A DNA stretch of 64,000 nucleotides from Atherix ibis (lineage: Eukaryota > Arthropoda > Insecta > Diptera > Athericidae). The stretch covers positions 16,159,933-16,223,932 of the forward strand of contig OY282608.1 in NCBI GenBank assembly GCA_958298945.1, in the 5' to 3' direction. Numbering within the stretch: position 1 is the stretch's first letter; each line of letters opens with the position of its first letter. The notes under the pieces were generated by a model. It did not search any database, was not told where the DNA came from, and worked only from the letters and a program-made list of their open reading frames with translations. Shown here piece by piece: positions 1-14,300 of the stretch. The position numbers and the translations under genes are program-made.

Positions 1-1375
1 CCAACAAACCAACAAATCAAAAAACTAACAAGCCAACAAACCAACAAACCAACAAGCCAACAAAACAACAAACCAACAAACGAATAAACCAACAAACCAA
101 CAAACCAACAAACCAACAAACCAACAAGCCAACAAAACATTAAACCAACAAGCCAACATGCCAACAAACCAACAAGCCAACAAACGAACAAACCAATAAG
201 CCAACAAGCCAACAAACCAACAAACCAACAAACCAACAAATAAACAAACCAACAAACGAACAAACCAACAAACCAACAAACGAACAAACCAACAAGCCAA
301 AAAACCAACAAGCCAACAAGCCAACAAACCAACAAGCCAACAAACCAATAAGCCAACAAGCCAACAAGCCCCCAAACCAACAAGCCCACAAACCAACAAA
401 CCAACAAACCAAAAAACCAACAAACGAACAAACCAACAAACCAACAAACCAACAAACCAACAAGCCAACAAACGCAAAAACCACATAACCAACAAACCAA
501 CAAACCAGCAAACAAACAAACCAACACACCAACAAGCCAACAAGCCAACAAACCAACAAACCAAAAAACCAACAAACCAACAAGCCAACAACCCAACAAA
601 CCAACAAACCAACAAACCAACAAACCAACAAACCAACAAGCCAACAAACCAACAAACCAACAAACCAACAAACCAACCAACCAACAAACAAACAAGCCAA
701 CAAACCAACAAACCAACAAACCAACCAACCAACAAACAAACAAGCCAACAAACCAACAAACCAACAAGCCAACAAACCAACAAATCAAAAAACTAACAAG
801 CCAACAAACCAACAAACCAACAAGCCAACAAAACAACAAACCAACAAACGAATAAACCAACAAACCAACAAACCAACAAACCAACAAACCAACAAGCCAA
901 CAAAACATTAAACCAACAAGCCAACATGCCAACAAACCAACAAGCAAACAAACGAACAAACCAATAAGCCAACAAGCCAACAAACCAACAAACCAACAAA
1001 CCATAAAATAAACAAACCAACAAACGAACAAACTAACAAACCAACAAACAAACAAACCAACAAGCCAACAAACCAATAAGCCAACAAGCCAACAAACCAA
1101 CAAGCCAACAAACCAATAAGCCAACAAGCCAACAAGCCCCCAAACCAACAATCCCACACACCAACAAACAAACAAACCAAAAAACCAACAAACGAACAAA
1201 CCAACAAACCAACAAATCAACAAACCAACAAGCCAACAAACCCAAAAACCAACAAACCAACAAACCAACAAACCAACAAACCAACAAACGAACAAACCAA
1301 CAAACCAACAAGCCAACAAGCCAACAAACCAACAAACCAAAATACCAACAAACCAACAAGCCAACAACCCAACAA
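1..1375. repeat. Family A block, 768-bp higher-order period
   Basis: Two landmarks recur 768 bp (96 octamers) apart: CATTAAA at 138 and 906, and a run of five C at 369-373 and 1137-1141. The same landmarks return in the block from 4.0 to 12.9 kb, so this is an older or displaced copy of that family. The left edge is cut by the window. Confidence 0.85.
673..735 (+). repeat. CCAACCAACCAAC doublet, 48 bp apart
   Basis: A three-fold CCAA tetramer followed by CAAACAAACAAG-type units starts at 673 and again at 721. The same 48-bp doublet occurs at 4118/4166, 7270/7318 and 11150/11198, so it is an inherited landmark of family A. The tetramer run adds 8 bp in total and keeps the octamer phase. Confidence 0.85.
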
Positions 1376-4003
1376 ACCAACAAACCAACAAACCAACAAA
1401 CGAACAAACCAACAAGCCAACAAACGAACAAACCTACAAACCAACAAACCAACAAACCAACAAACGAACAAACCAAAAAACCAAAAAACCAACAAACCAA
1501 CAAACCAACAAACCAACAAACCAACAAACCAACAAACTAACAAACCAACAAACCAACAAACCAACAAACCAACAAACTAACAAACCAACAAACCAACAAC
1601 CCAACAAACGAACAAACCAAAAAACCAACAAACCAACAAGCCAACAAACCAACAAACCAACAAACTAACAAGCCAACTAACCCACAAACCAACAAATCAA
1701 CAAATCAACAAACCAACAAACCAACAAACCAACAAACCAACAAACCAACAAACCAACAAACCAACAAACCAACAAACCAACACACCAACAAGCCAACAAA
1801 CCAACAAGCCAACAAGCCAACAAACCAACAAGCCAACAAACGAACAAACCAACAAACCAACAAACCAACAAACCAACAAGTCAACAAACCAACAAACCAA
1901 CAAGCCAACAAACCAAGAAACCAACAAACCACCAAACCAACAAACCAACAAACCAACAAACCAACAAACCAACAAACCAATAAGCCAACAAACCAACACA
2001 AGCCCACAAACAAACAACCCAACAAACAAACAAACCAACAAACCAACAAACCAACAAACCAACAAACCAACAAACCAACAAACCAACAAACCAACAAACC
2101 AACAAACCAACAAACCAACAAACCAACAAACGAACAAACCAACAAGCCAACAAACGAACAAACCTACAAACCAACAAACCAACAAACCAACAAACGAACA
2201 AACCAAAAAACCAAAAAACCAACAAACCAACAAACCAACAAACCAACAAACCAACAAACCAACAAACTAACAAACCAACAAACCAACAAACCAACAAACC
2301 AACAAACTAACAAACCAACAAACCAACAACCCAACAAACGAACAAACCAAAAAACCAACAAACCAACAAGCCAACAAACCAACAAACCAACAAACCAACA
2401 AACCAACAAACCAACAAACCAACAAACCAACAAACCAACAAACGAACAAACCAACAAGCCAACAAACGAACAAACCTACAAACCAACAAACCAACAAACC
2501 AACAAACGAACAAACCAAAAAACCAAAAAACCAACAAACCAACAAACCAACAAACCAACAAACCAACAAACCAACAAACTAACAAACCAACAAACCAACA
2601 AACCAACAAACCAACAAACTAACAAACCAACAAACCAACAACCCAACAAACAAACAAACCAAAAAACCAACAAACCAACAAGCCAACAAACCAACAAACC
2701 AACAAACTAACAAGCCAACTAACCCACAAACCAACAAATCAACAAATCAACAAACCAACAAACCAACAAACCAACAAACCAACAAACCAACAAACCAACA
2801 AACCAACAAACCAACAAACCAACACACCAACAAGCCAACAAACCAACAAGCCAACAAGCCAACAAACCAACAAGCCAACAAACGAACAAACCAACAAACC
2901 AACAAACCAACAAACCAACAAGTCAACAAACCAACAAACCAACAAGCCAACAAACCAAGAAACCAACAAACCACCAAACCAACAAACCAACAAACCAACA
3001 AACCAACAAACCAACAAACCAATAAGCCAACAAACCAACACAAGCCCACAAACAAACAACCCAACAAACAAACAAACCAACAAACCAACAAACCAACAAA
3101 CCAACAAACCAACAAACCAACAAACCAACAAACCAACAAACCAACAAACCAACAAACCAACAAACCAACAAACCAACAAACCAACAAGCCAACAAACCAA
3201 CAAACCAACAAACCAACAAACCAACAAGCCAACAAACCAACAAACCAACAAACCAACAAACCAACAAACCAACAAACCAACAAACCAACAAACCAACAAA
3301 CCAACAAACGAACAAACCAACAAACCGACAAACCAACAAACCAACAAACCAACAAACAAACAAACCAACAAACCAACAAACCAACAAACCAACAAACAAA
3401 CAAACCAACAAACAAACAAACCAACAAACCAACAAGCCAACAAGCCAACGAGCCAACAAACCAACAAACCAACAATTGAACAATCCTACAAACCAACAAA
3501 CCAACAAACCAACAAACGAACAAACCAAAAAACCAAAAAACCAACAAACCAACAAACCAACAAACCAACAAACCAACAAACCAACAATCCAACAAACCAA
3601 CAAACCAACAAACCAACAACCCAACAAACGAACAAACCAAAAAACCAACAAACCAACAAGCCAACAAACCAACAAACTAACAAGCCAACTAACCCACAAA
3701 CCAACAAACCACCAAACCAACAAACCAACAAACCAACAAACCAATAAACCAACAAACCATCAAACCAATAAGCCAACAAACCAACACAAGCCCACAAACG
3801 AACAAACCAACAAACAAACAAACCAACAAACCAACAAACCAACAAACCAACAAACCAACAAACCAACAAACCAACAAACCAACAAACCAACAAACCAACA
3901 AACCAACAAGCCAACAAACCAACAAACCAACAAACCAACAAACCAACATGCCAACAAACCAACAAGCCAACAAACCAACAAACCAACAAACCAACAAACG
4001 AAC
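1376..4003. repeat. CCTAC-module block with 1042-bp duplication
   Basis: The landmark AACCTACAAACC occurs with CCTAC at 1433, 2163, 2475 and 3485, followed each time by a CGAACAAA unit and two CCAAAAAA units. Bases from about 1376 to 2128 are repeated at about 2418 to 3170 with an offset of 1042 bp, which is 130 octamers plus 2. The extra 2 bp come from a 10-bp unit, CCAACACAAG, present at 1993-2002 and 3035-3044, with a third copy at 3781-3790. The same CCTAC module is found again at 8526, 12406 and 13767, linking this block to family A. Confidence 0.85.
1993..2002 (+). repeat. 10-bp unit CCAACACAAG (phase shift of +2)
   Basis: A 10-bp unit replaces an octamer and is followed by CCCACAAA. 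Copies lie at 1993, 3035 and 3781. The first two are exactly 1042 bp apart, so the insertion predates that duplication. Confidence 0.85.
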
Positions 4004-4017
4004 AAAAAAAAAAAAAA
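4004..4017 (+). repeat. A14 tract interrupting the array
   Basis: Fourteen consecutive A follow a CGAAC start and are followed by CAGACCAACAAGCC, after which the array resumes. It is the longest homopolymer I saw. It sits at the change from the CCTAC block back to family A and so may mark an old junction. It could also be slippage within a CAAAAAAC-type unit or a sequencing error. Confidence 0.9.
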
Positions 4018-5074
4018 CAGACCAACAAGCCAACAACCTAACAAACAAACACACCAACAAACCAACAAACCAACAAACCAACAAGCCAACAAACCAACAA
4101 ACCAACAAACCAACAAACCAACCAACCAACAAACAAACAAGCCAACAAACCAACAAACCAACAAACCAACCAACCAACAAACAAACAAGCCAACAAACCA
4201 ACAAGCCAACAAACCAACAAATCAAAAAACTAACAAGCCAACAAACCAACAAACCAACAAGCCAACAAAACAACAAACCAACAAACGAATAAACCAACAA
4301 ACCAACAAACCAACAAACCAACAAACCAGCAAGCCAACAAAACATTAAACCAACAAGCCAACATGCCAACAAACCAACAAGCCAACAAACGAACAAACCA
4401 ATAAGCCAACAAGCCAACAAACCAACAAACCAACAAACCAACAAATAAACAAACCAACAAACGAACAAACCAACAAACCAACAAACGAACAAACCAACAA
4501 GCCAAAAAACCAACAAGCCAACAAGCCCACAAACCAACAAACCAACAAACCAAAAAACCAACAAACGAACAAACCAACAAACCAACAAACCAACAAACCA
4601 ACAAGCCAACAAACCCAAAAACAAACAAACCAACAAACCAACAAACCAACAAACCAACAAACGAACAAACCAACACACCAACAAGCCAACAAGCCAACAA
4701 ACCAACAAACCAAAAAACCAACAAACCAACAAGCCAACAACCCAACAAACCAACAAACCATCAAACCAACAAACCAACAAACCAACAAGCCAACAAACCA
4801 ACAAACAAACAAGCCAACAAACCAACAAACCAACAAACCAACCAACCAACAAACAAACAAGCCAACAAACCAACAAACCAACAAACCAACAAGCCAACAA
4901 ACCAACAAATCAAAAAACTAACAACCCAACAAACCAACAAACCAACAAGCCAACAAAACAACAAACCAAAATACGAATAAACCAACAAACCAACAAACCA
5001 ACAAACCAACAAACCAACAAACCAACAAATAAACAAACCAACAAACGAACAAACTAACAAACCAACAAACGAAC
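4018..5074. repeat. Family A block upstream of the 3.88-kb duplication
   Basis: Family A landmarks are present: the tetramer doublet at 4118/4166 and CATTAAA at 4343. The order of variants resembles that around 6.7-7.4 kb and 1-1.2 kb. No gene is present. Confidence 0.8.
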
Positions 5075-8000
5075 AAACCAACAAGCCAACAAACCAACAA
5101 GCCAACAAGCCAACAAACCAACAAGCCAACAAACCAATAAGCCAACAAGCCAACAAGCCCCCAAACCAACAATCTCACAAACCAACAAACCAACAAACCA
5201 AAAAACCAACAAACGAACAAACCAACAAACCAACAAATCAACAAACCAACAAGCCAACAAACCCAAAAACCAACAAACCAACAAACCAACAAACCAACAA
5301 ACCAAAAAACGAACAACCCAACAAACCAACAAGCCAGCAAGCCAACAAACCAACAAACCAAAAAACCAACAAACCAACAAGCCAACAACCCAACAAACCA
5401 ACAAACCAACAAACCAACAAACCAACAAACCAATAAACCAACAAACCAGTAAGCCAACAAACCAACTAGCCAATAAACCAGCAAGCCAACAAACCAACAA
5501 GCCAACAAACGAACAAACCAACAAGTTAACAAACTAATAAACCAACAAACCAACAAACCAAGAAGCCATCAAACCAACAAACCAACAACCGAACAAACCA
5601 ACAAACCAACAAACCAACAAACCAAAAAACCAACAAACTAACAAACGAACAAACCAACAAACCAACAAACCAACAAACCAACAAACCAACAAACCAACAA
5701 ACCAACAAACCAACAAACCAACAAACCAACAAACGAACACACCAACAAACAAACAAACCAACAAACCAACAAACCAACAAGCTAACAAGCCAACAAGCCA
5801 ACAAACGAACAAACCAATAAGCCAATAAGCCAACAAACCAACAAACCAACAAACCAACAAATAAACAAACCAACAAACGAACAAACTAACAAACCAACAA
5901 ACGAACAAACCAACAAGCCAACAAACCAACAAGCCAACAAGCCAACAAACCAACAAGCCAACAAACCAATAAGCCAACAAGACAACAAGCCCCCAAACCA
6001 ACAATCTCACAAACCAACAAACCAACAAACCAAAAAACCAACAAACGAACAAACCAACAAACCAACAAATCAACAAACCAACAAGCCAACAAACCCAAAA
6101 ACCAACAAACCAACAAACCAACAAACCAACAAACCAAAAAACGAACAAACGAACAAACCAACAAACCAACAAGCCAGCAAGCCAACAAACCAACAAACCA
6201 AAAAACCAACAAACCAACAAGCCAACAACCCAACAAACCAACAAACCAACAAACCAACAAACGAACAAACCAACAAGCCAACAAGCCAACACACCAACAA
6301 GCCAACAAACCAACAAACCAACAAATCAATAAACCAACAAACCAGTAAACCAACTAGCCAATAAACCAGCAAGCCAACAAACCAACAAGCCAACAAACGA
6401 ACAAACCAACAAACCAACAAGTTAACAAACTAATAAACCAACAAACCAAGAAGCCATCAAACCAACAAACCAACAACCGAACAAACCAACAAACCAACAA
6501 ACCAACAAACCAAAAAACCAACAAACTAACAAACGAACAAACCAACAAACCAACAAACCAACAAACCAACAAACCAACAAACCAACAAACCAACAAACCA
6601 ACAAACCAACAAACCAACAAACCAACAAACCAACAAACCAACAAACCAACAAACCAACAAACGAACACACCAACAAACAAACAAACCAACAAACCAACAA
6701 ACCAACAAGCTAACAAGCCAACAAAACATTAAACCAACAAGCCAACATGCCAACAAAGCAACAAGCCAACAAACGAACAAACCAATAAGCCAACAAGCCA
6801 ACAAACCAACAAACCAACAAACCAACAAATAAACAAACCAACAAACGAACAAACCAACAAACCAACAAACGAACAAACCAACAAGCCAAAAAACCAACAA
6901 GCCAACAAGCCAACAAACCAACAAGCCAACAAACCAATAAGCCAACAAGCCAACAAGCCCACAAACCAACAAGCCCACAAACCAACAAACCAACAAACCA
7001 AAAAACCAACAAACGAACAAACCAACAAACCAACAAACCAACAAACCAACAAGCCAACAAACCCAAAAACCAACAAACCAACAAACCAACAAACCAACAA
7101 ACGAACAAACCAACACACCAACAAGCCAACAAGCCAACAAACCAACAAACCAAAAAACCAACAAACCAACAAGCCAAAAACCCAACAAACCAACAAACCA
7201 ACAAACCAACAAACCAACAAACCAACAAACCAACAAGCCAACAAACCAACAAACCAACAAACCAACAAACCAACCAACCAACAAACAAACAAGCCAACAA
7301 ACCAACAAACCAACAAACCAACCAACCAACAAACAAACAAGCCAACAAACCAACAAACCAACAAACCAACAAGCCAACAAACCAACAAATCAAAAAACTA
7401 ACAAGCCAACAAACCAACAAACCAACAAGCCAACAAAACAACAAACCAAAAAACGAATAAACCAACAAACCAACAAACCAGCAAACCAACAAGCCAACAA
7501 AACATTAAAACAACAAACCAACATGCCAAAAAACCAACAAGCAAACAAACGAACAAACCAATAAGCCAACAAGCCAACAAATTAACAAACCAACAAACCA
7601 ACAAATAAACAAACCAACAAACGAACAAACTAACAAACCAACAAACGAACAAACCAACAAGCCAACAAACCAACAAGCCAACAAGCCAACAAACCAACAA
7701 GCCAACAAACCAATAAGCCAACAAGCAAACAAGCCCCCAAACCAACAATCCCACAAACCAACAAACCAACAAACCAAAAAACCAACAAACGAACAAACCA
7801 ACAAACCAACAAATCAACAAACCAACAAGCCAACAAACCCAAAAACCAACAAACCAACAAACCAACAAACCAATAAACCAAAAAACGAACAAACCAACAA
7901 ACCAACAAGCCAACAAGCCAACAAACCAACAAACCAAAAAACCAACAAACCAACAAGCCAACAACCCAACAAACCAACAAACCAACAAACCAACAAACGA

Positions 8001-8962
8001 ACAAACCAACAAGCCAACAAGCCAACACACCAACAAGCCAACAAGCCAACAAACCAACAAACCAACAAACCAATAAACCAACAAACCAGTAAACCAACAA
8101 ACCAACTAGCCAACAAACCAACAAGCCAACAAACCAACAAGCCAACAAACGAACAAACCAACAAACCAACAAGCCAACAAACTAATAAACCAACAAACCA
8201 ACAAACCAAGAAGCCATCAAACCAACAAACCAACAACCGAACAAACCAACAAACCAACAAACCAACAAACCAAAAAACCAACAAACTAACAAACGAACAA
8301 ACCAACAAACCAACAAACCAACAAACCAACAAACCAACAAACCAACAAACCAACAAACCAACAAACCAACAAACCAACAAACCAACAAACCAACGGACCA
8401 ACAAACCAACAAACCAACAAACAAACACACCAACAAACAAACAAACCAACAAACCAACAAACCAACAAGCCAACAAGCCAACAAGCCAACAAACCAACAA
8501 ACCAACAAACCAACAAACGAACAAACCTACAAACCAACAAACCAACAAACCAACAAACGAACAAACCAAAAAACCAAAAAACCAACAAACCAACAAACCA
8601 ACAAACCAACAAACCAACAAACCAACAAACCAACAAACCAACAAACCAACAAACCAACAACCCAACAAACGAACAAACCAAAAAACCAACAAACCAACAA
8701 GCCAACAAACCATCAAACCAACAAACTAACAAGCCAACTAACTCACAAACCAACAAACCAACAAACCAACAAACCAACAAACCAACAAACCAACAAACCA
8801 ACAAACCAACAAGCCAACAAGCCAACAAACCAACAAGCCAACAAGCCAACAAACCAACAATCCAACAAACGAACAAACCAACAAACCAACAAACCAACAA
8901 ACCAACAAGTCAACAAACCAACAAACCAACAAGCCAACAAACTAAGAAACCAACAAACCACC
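5075..8962. repeat. 3.88-kb higher-order unit, copy 1
   Basis: Landmarks in this segment recur 3880 or 3888 bp downstream: C5 runs at 5158, 5990 and 7734 match 9046, 9878 and 11614; CATTAAA at 6727 and 7503 matches 10607 and 11383; CCAGTAAG at 5446 matches 9326. The alternation between 3880 and 3888 shows single-octamer gains or losses between copies. Inside the unit, modules recur at about 776-960 bp. Edges are approximate (about 20 bp), set by where variant order stops matching. Confidence 0.9.
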
Positions 8963-11900
8963 AAACCAACAAGCCAACAAACCAACAAGCCAACAAGCCA
9001 ACAAACCAACAAGCCAACAAACCAATAAGCCAACAAGCCAACAAGCCCCCAAACCAACAATCTCACAAACCAACAAACCAACAAACCAAAAAACCAACAA
9101 ACGAACAAACCAACAAACCAACAAATCAACAAACCAACAAGCCAACAAACCCAAAAACCAACAAACCAACAAACCAACAAACCAAAAAACGAACAACCCA
9201 ACAAACCAACAAGCCAGCAAGCCAACAAACCAACAAACCAAAAAACCAACAAACCAACAAGCCAACAACCCAACAAACCAACAAACCAACAAACCAACAA
9301 ACCAACAAACCAATAAACCAACAAACCAGTAAGCCAACAAACCAACTAGCCAATAAACCAGCAAGCCAACAAACCAACAAGCCAACAAACGAACAAACCA
9401 ACAAGTTAACAAACTAATAAACCAACAAACCAACAAACCAAGAAGCCATCAAACCAACAAACCAACAACCGAACAAACCAACAAACCAACAAACCAACAA
9501 ACCAAAAAACCAACAAACTAACAAACGAACAAACCAACAAACCAACAAACCAACAAACCAACAAACCAACAAACCAACAAACCAACAAACCAACAAACCA
9601 ACAAACCAACAAACCAACAAACGAACACACCAACAAACAAACAAACCAACAAACCAACAAACCAACAAGCTAACAAGCCAACAAGCCAACAAACGAACAA
9701 ACCAATAAGCCAATAAGCCAACAAACCAACAAACCAACAAACCAACAAATAAACAAACCAACAAACGAACAAACTAACAAACCAACAAACGAACAAACCA
9801 ACAAGCCAACAAACCAACAAGCCAACAAGCCAACAAACCAACAAGCCAACAAACCAATAAGCCAACAAGACAACAAGCCCCCAAACCAACAATCTCACAA
9901 ACCAACAAACCAACAAACCAAAAAACCAACAAACGAACAAACCAACAAACCAACAAATCAACAAACCAACAAGCCAACAAACCCAAAAACCAACAAACCA
10001 ACAAACCAACAAACCAACAAACCAAAAAACGAACAAACGAACAAACCAACAAGCCAGCAAGCCAACAAACCAACAAACCAAAAAACCAACAAACCAACAA
10101 GCCAACAACCCAACAAACCAACAAACCAACAAACCAACAAACGAACAAACCAACAAGCCAACAAGCCAACACACCAACAAGCCAACAAACCAACAAACCA
10201 ACAAATCAATAAACCAACAAACCAGTAAACCAACTAGCCAATAAACCAGCAAGCCAACAAACCAACAAGCCAACAAACGAACAAACCAACAAACCAACAA
10301 GTTAACAAACTAATAAACCAACAAACCAAGAAGCCATCAAACCAACAAACCAACAACCGAACAAACCAACAAACCAACAAACCAACAAACCAAAAAACCA
10401 ACAAACTAACAAACGAACAAACCAACAAACCAACAAACCAACAAACCAACAAACCAACAAACCAACAAACCAACAAACCAACAAACCAACAAACCAACAA
10501 ACCAACAAACCAACAAACCAACAAACCAACAAACCAACAAACGAACACACCAACAAACAAACAAACCAACAAACCAACAAACCAACAAGCTAACAAGCCA
10601 ACAAAACATTAAACCAACAAGCCAACATGCCAACAAAGCAACAAGCCAACAAACGAACAAACCAATAAGCCAACAAGCCAACAAACCAACAAACCAACAA
10701 ACCAACAAATAAACAAACCAACAAACGAACAAACCAACAAACCAACAAACGAACAAACCAACAAGCCAAAAAACCAACAAGCCAACAAGCCAACAAACCA
10801 ACAAGCCAACAAACCAATAAGCCAACAAGCCAACAAGCCCACAAACCAACAAGCCCACAAACCAACAAACCAACAAACCAAAAAACCAACAAACGAACAA
10901 ACCAACAAACCAACAAACCAACAAACCAACAAGCCAACAAACCCAAAAACCAACAAACCAACAAACCAACAAACCAACAAACGAACAAACCAACACACCA
11001 ACAAGCCAACAAGCCAACAAACCAACAAACCAAAAAACCAACAAACCAACAAGCCAACAACCCAACAAACCAACAAACCAACAAACCAACAAACCAACAA
11101 ACCAACAAACCAACAAGCCAACAAACCAACAAACCAACAAACCAACAAACCAACCAACCAACAAACAAACAAGCCAACAAACCAACAAACCAACAAACCA
11201 ACCAACCAACAAACAAACAAGCCAACAAACCAACAAACCAACAAACCAACAAGCCAACAAACCAACAAATCAAAAAACTAACAAGCCAACAAACCAACAA
11301 ACCAACAAGCCAACAAAACAACAAACCAAAAAACGAATAAACCAACAAACCAACAAACCAGCAAACCAACAAGCCAACAAAACATTAAAACAACAAATTA
11401 ACATGCCAAAAAACCAACAAGCAAACAAACGAACAAACCAATAAGCCAACAAGCCAACAAATTAACAAACCAACAAACCAACAAATAAACAAACCAACAA
11501 ACGAACAAACTAACAAACCAACAAACGAACAAACCAACAAGCCAACAAACCAACAAGCCAACAAGCCAACAAACCAACAAGCCAACAAACCAATAAGCCA
11601 ACAAGCAAACAAGCCCCCAAACCAACAATCCCACAAACCAACAAACCAACAAACCAAAAAACCAACAAACGAACAAACCAACAAACCAACAAATCAACAA
11701 ACCAACAAGCCAACAAACCCAAAAACCAACAAACCAACAAACCAACAAACCAATAAACCAAAAAACGAACAAACCAACAAACCAACAAGCCAACAAGCCA
11801 ACAAACCAACAAACCAAAAAACCAACAAACCAACAAGCCAACAACCCAACAAACCAACAAACCAACAAACCAACAAACGAACAAACCAACAAGCCAACAA

Positions 11901-12866
11901 GCCAACACACCAACAAGCCAACAAGCCAACAAACCAACAAACCAACAAACCAATAAACCAACAAACCAGTAAACCAACAAACCAACTAGCCAACAAACCA
12001 ACAAGCCAACAAACCAACAAGCCAACAAACGAACAAACCAACAAACCAACAAGCCAACAAACTAATAAACCAACAAACCAACAAACCAAGAAGCCATCAA
12101 ACCAACAAACCAACAACCGAACAAACCAACAAACCAACAAACCAACAAACCAAAAAACCAACAAACTAACAAACGAACAAACCAACAAACCAACAAACCA
12201 ACAAACCAACAAACCAACAAACCAACAAACCAACAAACCAACAAACCAACAAACCAACAAACCAACAAACCAACGGACCAACAAACCAACAAACCAACAA
12301 ACAAACACACCAACAAACAAACAAACCAACAAACCAACAAACCAACAAGCCAACAAGCCAACAAGCCAACAAACCAACAAACCAACAAACCAACAAACGA
12401 ACAAACCTACAAACCAACAAACCAACAAACCAACAAACGAACAAACCAAAAAACCAAAAAACCAACAAACCAACAAACCAACAAACCAACAAACCAACAA
12501 ACCAACAAACCAACAAACCAACAAACCAACAAACCAACAACCCAACAAACGAACAAACCAAAAAACCAACAAACCAACAAGCCAACAAACCATCAAACCA
12601 ACAAACTAACAAGCCAACTAACTCACAAACCAACAAACCAACAAACCAACAAACCAACAAACCAACAAACCAACAAACCAACAAACCAACAAGCCAACAA
12701 GCCAACAAACCAACAAGCCAACAAGCCAACAAACCAACAATCCAACAAACGAACAAACCAACAAACCAACAAACCAACAAACCAACAAGTCAACAAACCA
12801 ACAAACCAACAAGCCAACAAACTAAGAAACCAACAAACCACCAAACCAACAAGCCAACAAACCAAC
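8963..12866. repeat. 3.88-kb higher-order unit, copy 2
   Basis: This repeats the preceding segment with very few differences in the stretches compared. One CCAACAAA-type unit near 6160 is missing from the matching place near 10035. CCAAAAACCC near 7175 is CCAACAACCC near 11055. AAACCAACATGCC near 7520 is AAATTAACATGCC near 11400. Both copies end with CTAAGAAACC and ACCACCAAACC. The match stops at about 12867. Confidence 0.9.
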
Positions 12867-14300
12867 AAACCAACAAACCAACCAACCAACAAACCAACAA
12901 ACCAACAAACCAACAAACCAACAAACCAACAAACCAACAAACCAACAAACAAACAAACCAACAAACGAACAAACCAACAAACGAACAAACCAACAAACCA
13001 ACAAGCCAACAAGCCAACAAACCAATAAGCCAACAAACCAATAAGCCAACAAACCAACATGCCAACAAACCAACAAACCAATAAACCAACAAACGAACAA
13101 ACCAACAAACCAACAAGCCAACAAGCCAACAAACCAACAAACCAACAAACCAACAAGCCAACAAACCAACAAACCAACAAACCAACAAACCAACAAACCA
13201 ACAAACGAACAAACCAACAAACCAACAAGCCAACAAGCGAACAAACCAACAAGCCAACAAACTAACCAACCAACAAACGAACAAACGAATAAACCAAAAA
13301 ACCAACAAGCCAACAAACCAACAAACCAACCACCGAACAAACCAACAACCCAACAAACCAACAAACCAACAAACCAAACAAACCAACAAACCAACAAGCC
13401 AACAAACCAACAAACCAACAAGCCAACAAACCAACAAACCAACAAACCAACAAGACAACAAACCAACAAACCAACAAACCAACAAATCAACAAGCCAAGA
13501 AACAAACAAACCAACAAACGAACAAACGAATAAACCAAAAAACCAACAAGCCAACAAGCCAACAAACCAAAAAACCAACAAACCAACAAACCAACAAACT
13601 AACCACCGAACAAACCAACAACCCAACAAACCAACAAACCAACAAACCAACAAACCAACAAGCCAACAAACCAACAAACCAACAAGCCAACAAACCAACA
13701 AACCAACAAGCCAACAAGCCAACAAGCCAACAAACCAACAAACCAACAAACCAACAAACGAACAAACCTACAAACCAACAAACCAACAAACCAACAAACG
13801 AACAAACCAAAAAACCAACAAACCAACAAACCAACAAACCAACAAACCAACAAACCAACAAACCAACAAACCAACAAACCAACAAACCAACAAACCAACA
13901 ACCCAACAAACGAACAAACCAAAACACCAACAAACCAACAAGCCAACAAACCAACAAACCAACAAACTAACAAGCCAACTAACCAACAAACCAACAAACC
14001 AACAAACCAACAAACCAACAAACCAACAAACCAACAAACCAACAAACCGACAAACCAACAAGCCAACAAGCCAACAAGCCAACAAACCAACAAGTCAACA
14101 AGCCAACAAACCAACAAGCCAACAAACGAACAAACCAACAAACCAACAAACCAACAAACCAACAAACCAACAAGCCAACAAACCAACAAACCAACAAGCC
14201 AACAAACCGACAAACCATCAAACGAACAAACAAACAAACCAACAAACCAGGAAACCAATAAGCCAACAAACCAACAAGCCAACAAACGAACAAACCAACA
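12867..14300. repeat. Transition block between families A and B
   Basis: The octamer array continues with no gene. CGAATAAACC occurs at 13286 and 13527, and an ACCGAACAAACC element near 13331 and 13604, showing a local duplication of about 240-275 bp. A 9-bp unit CCAAACAAA lies at 13374-13382. CTAACCAACCAAC at 13262 is the first copy of a landmark repeated at 14823 and 17967 in family B. CCTAC at 13767 belongs to the family A module. Confidence 0.75.

Noticed and set aside
3476..4348. A + strand Asn/Gln-rich protein, 290 residues
   Set aside because: Same array read on the other strand; the start at 3476 is a TTG produced by a local variant (AATTGAAC).
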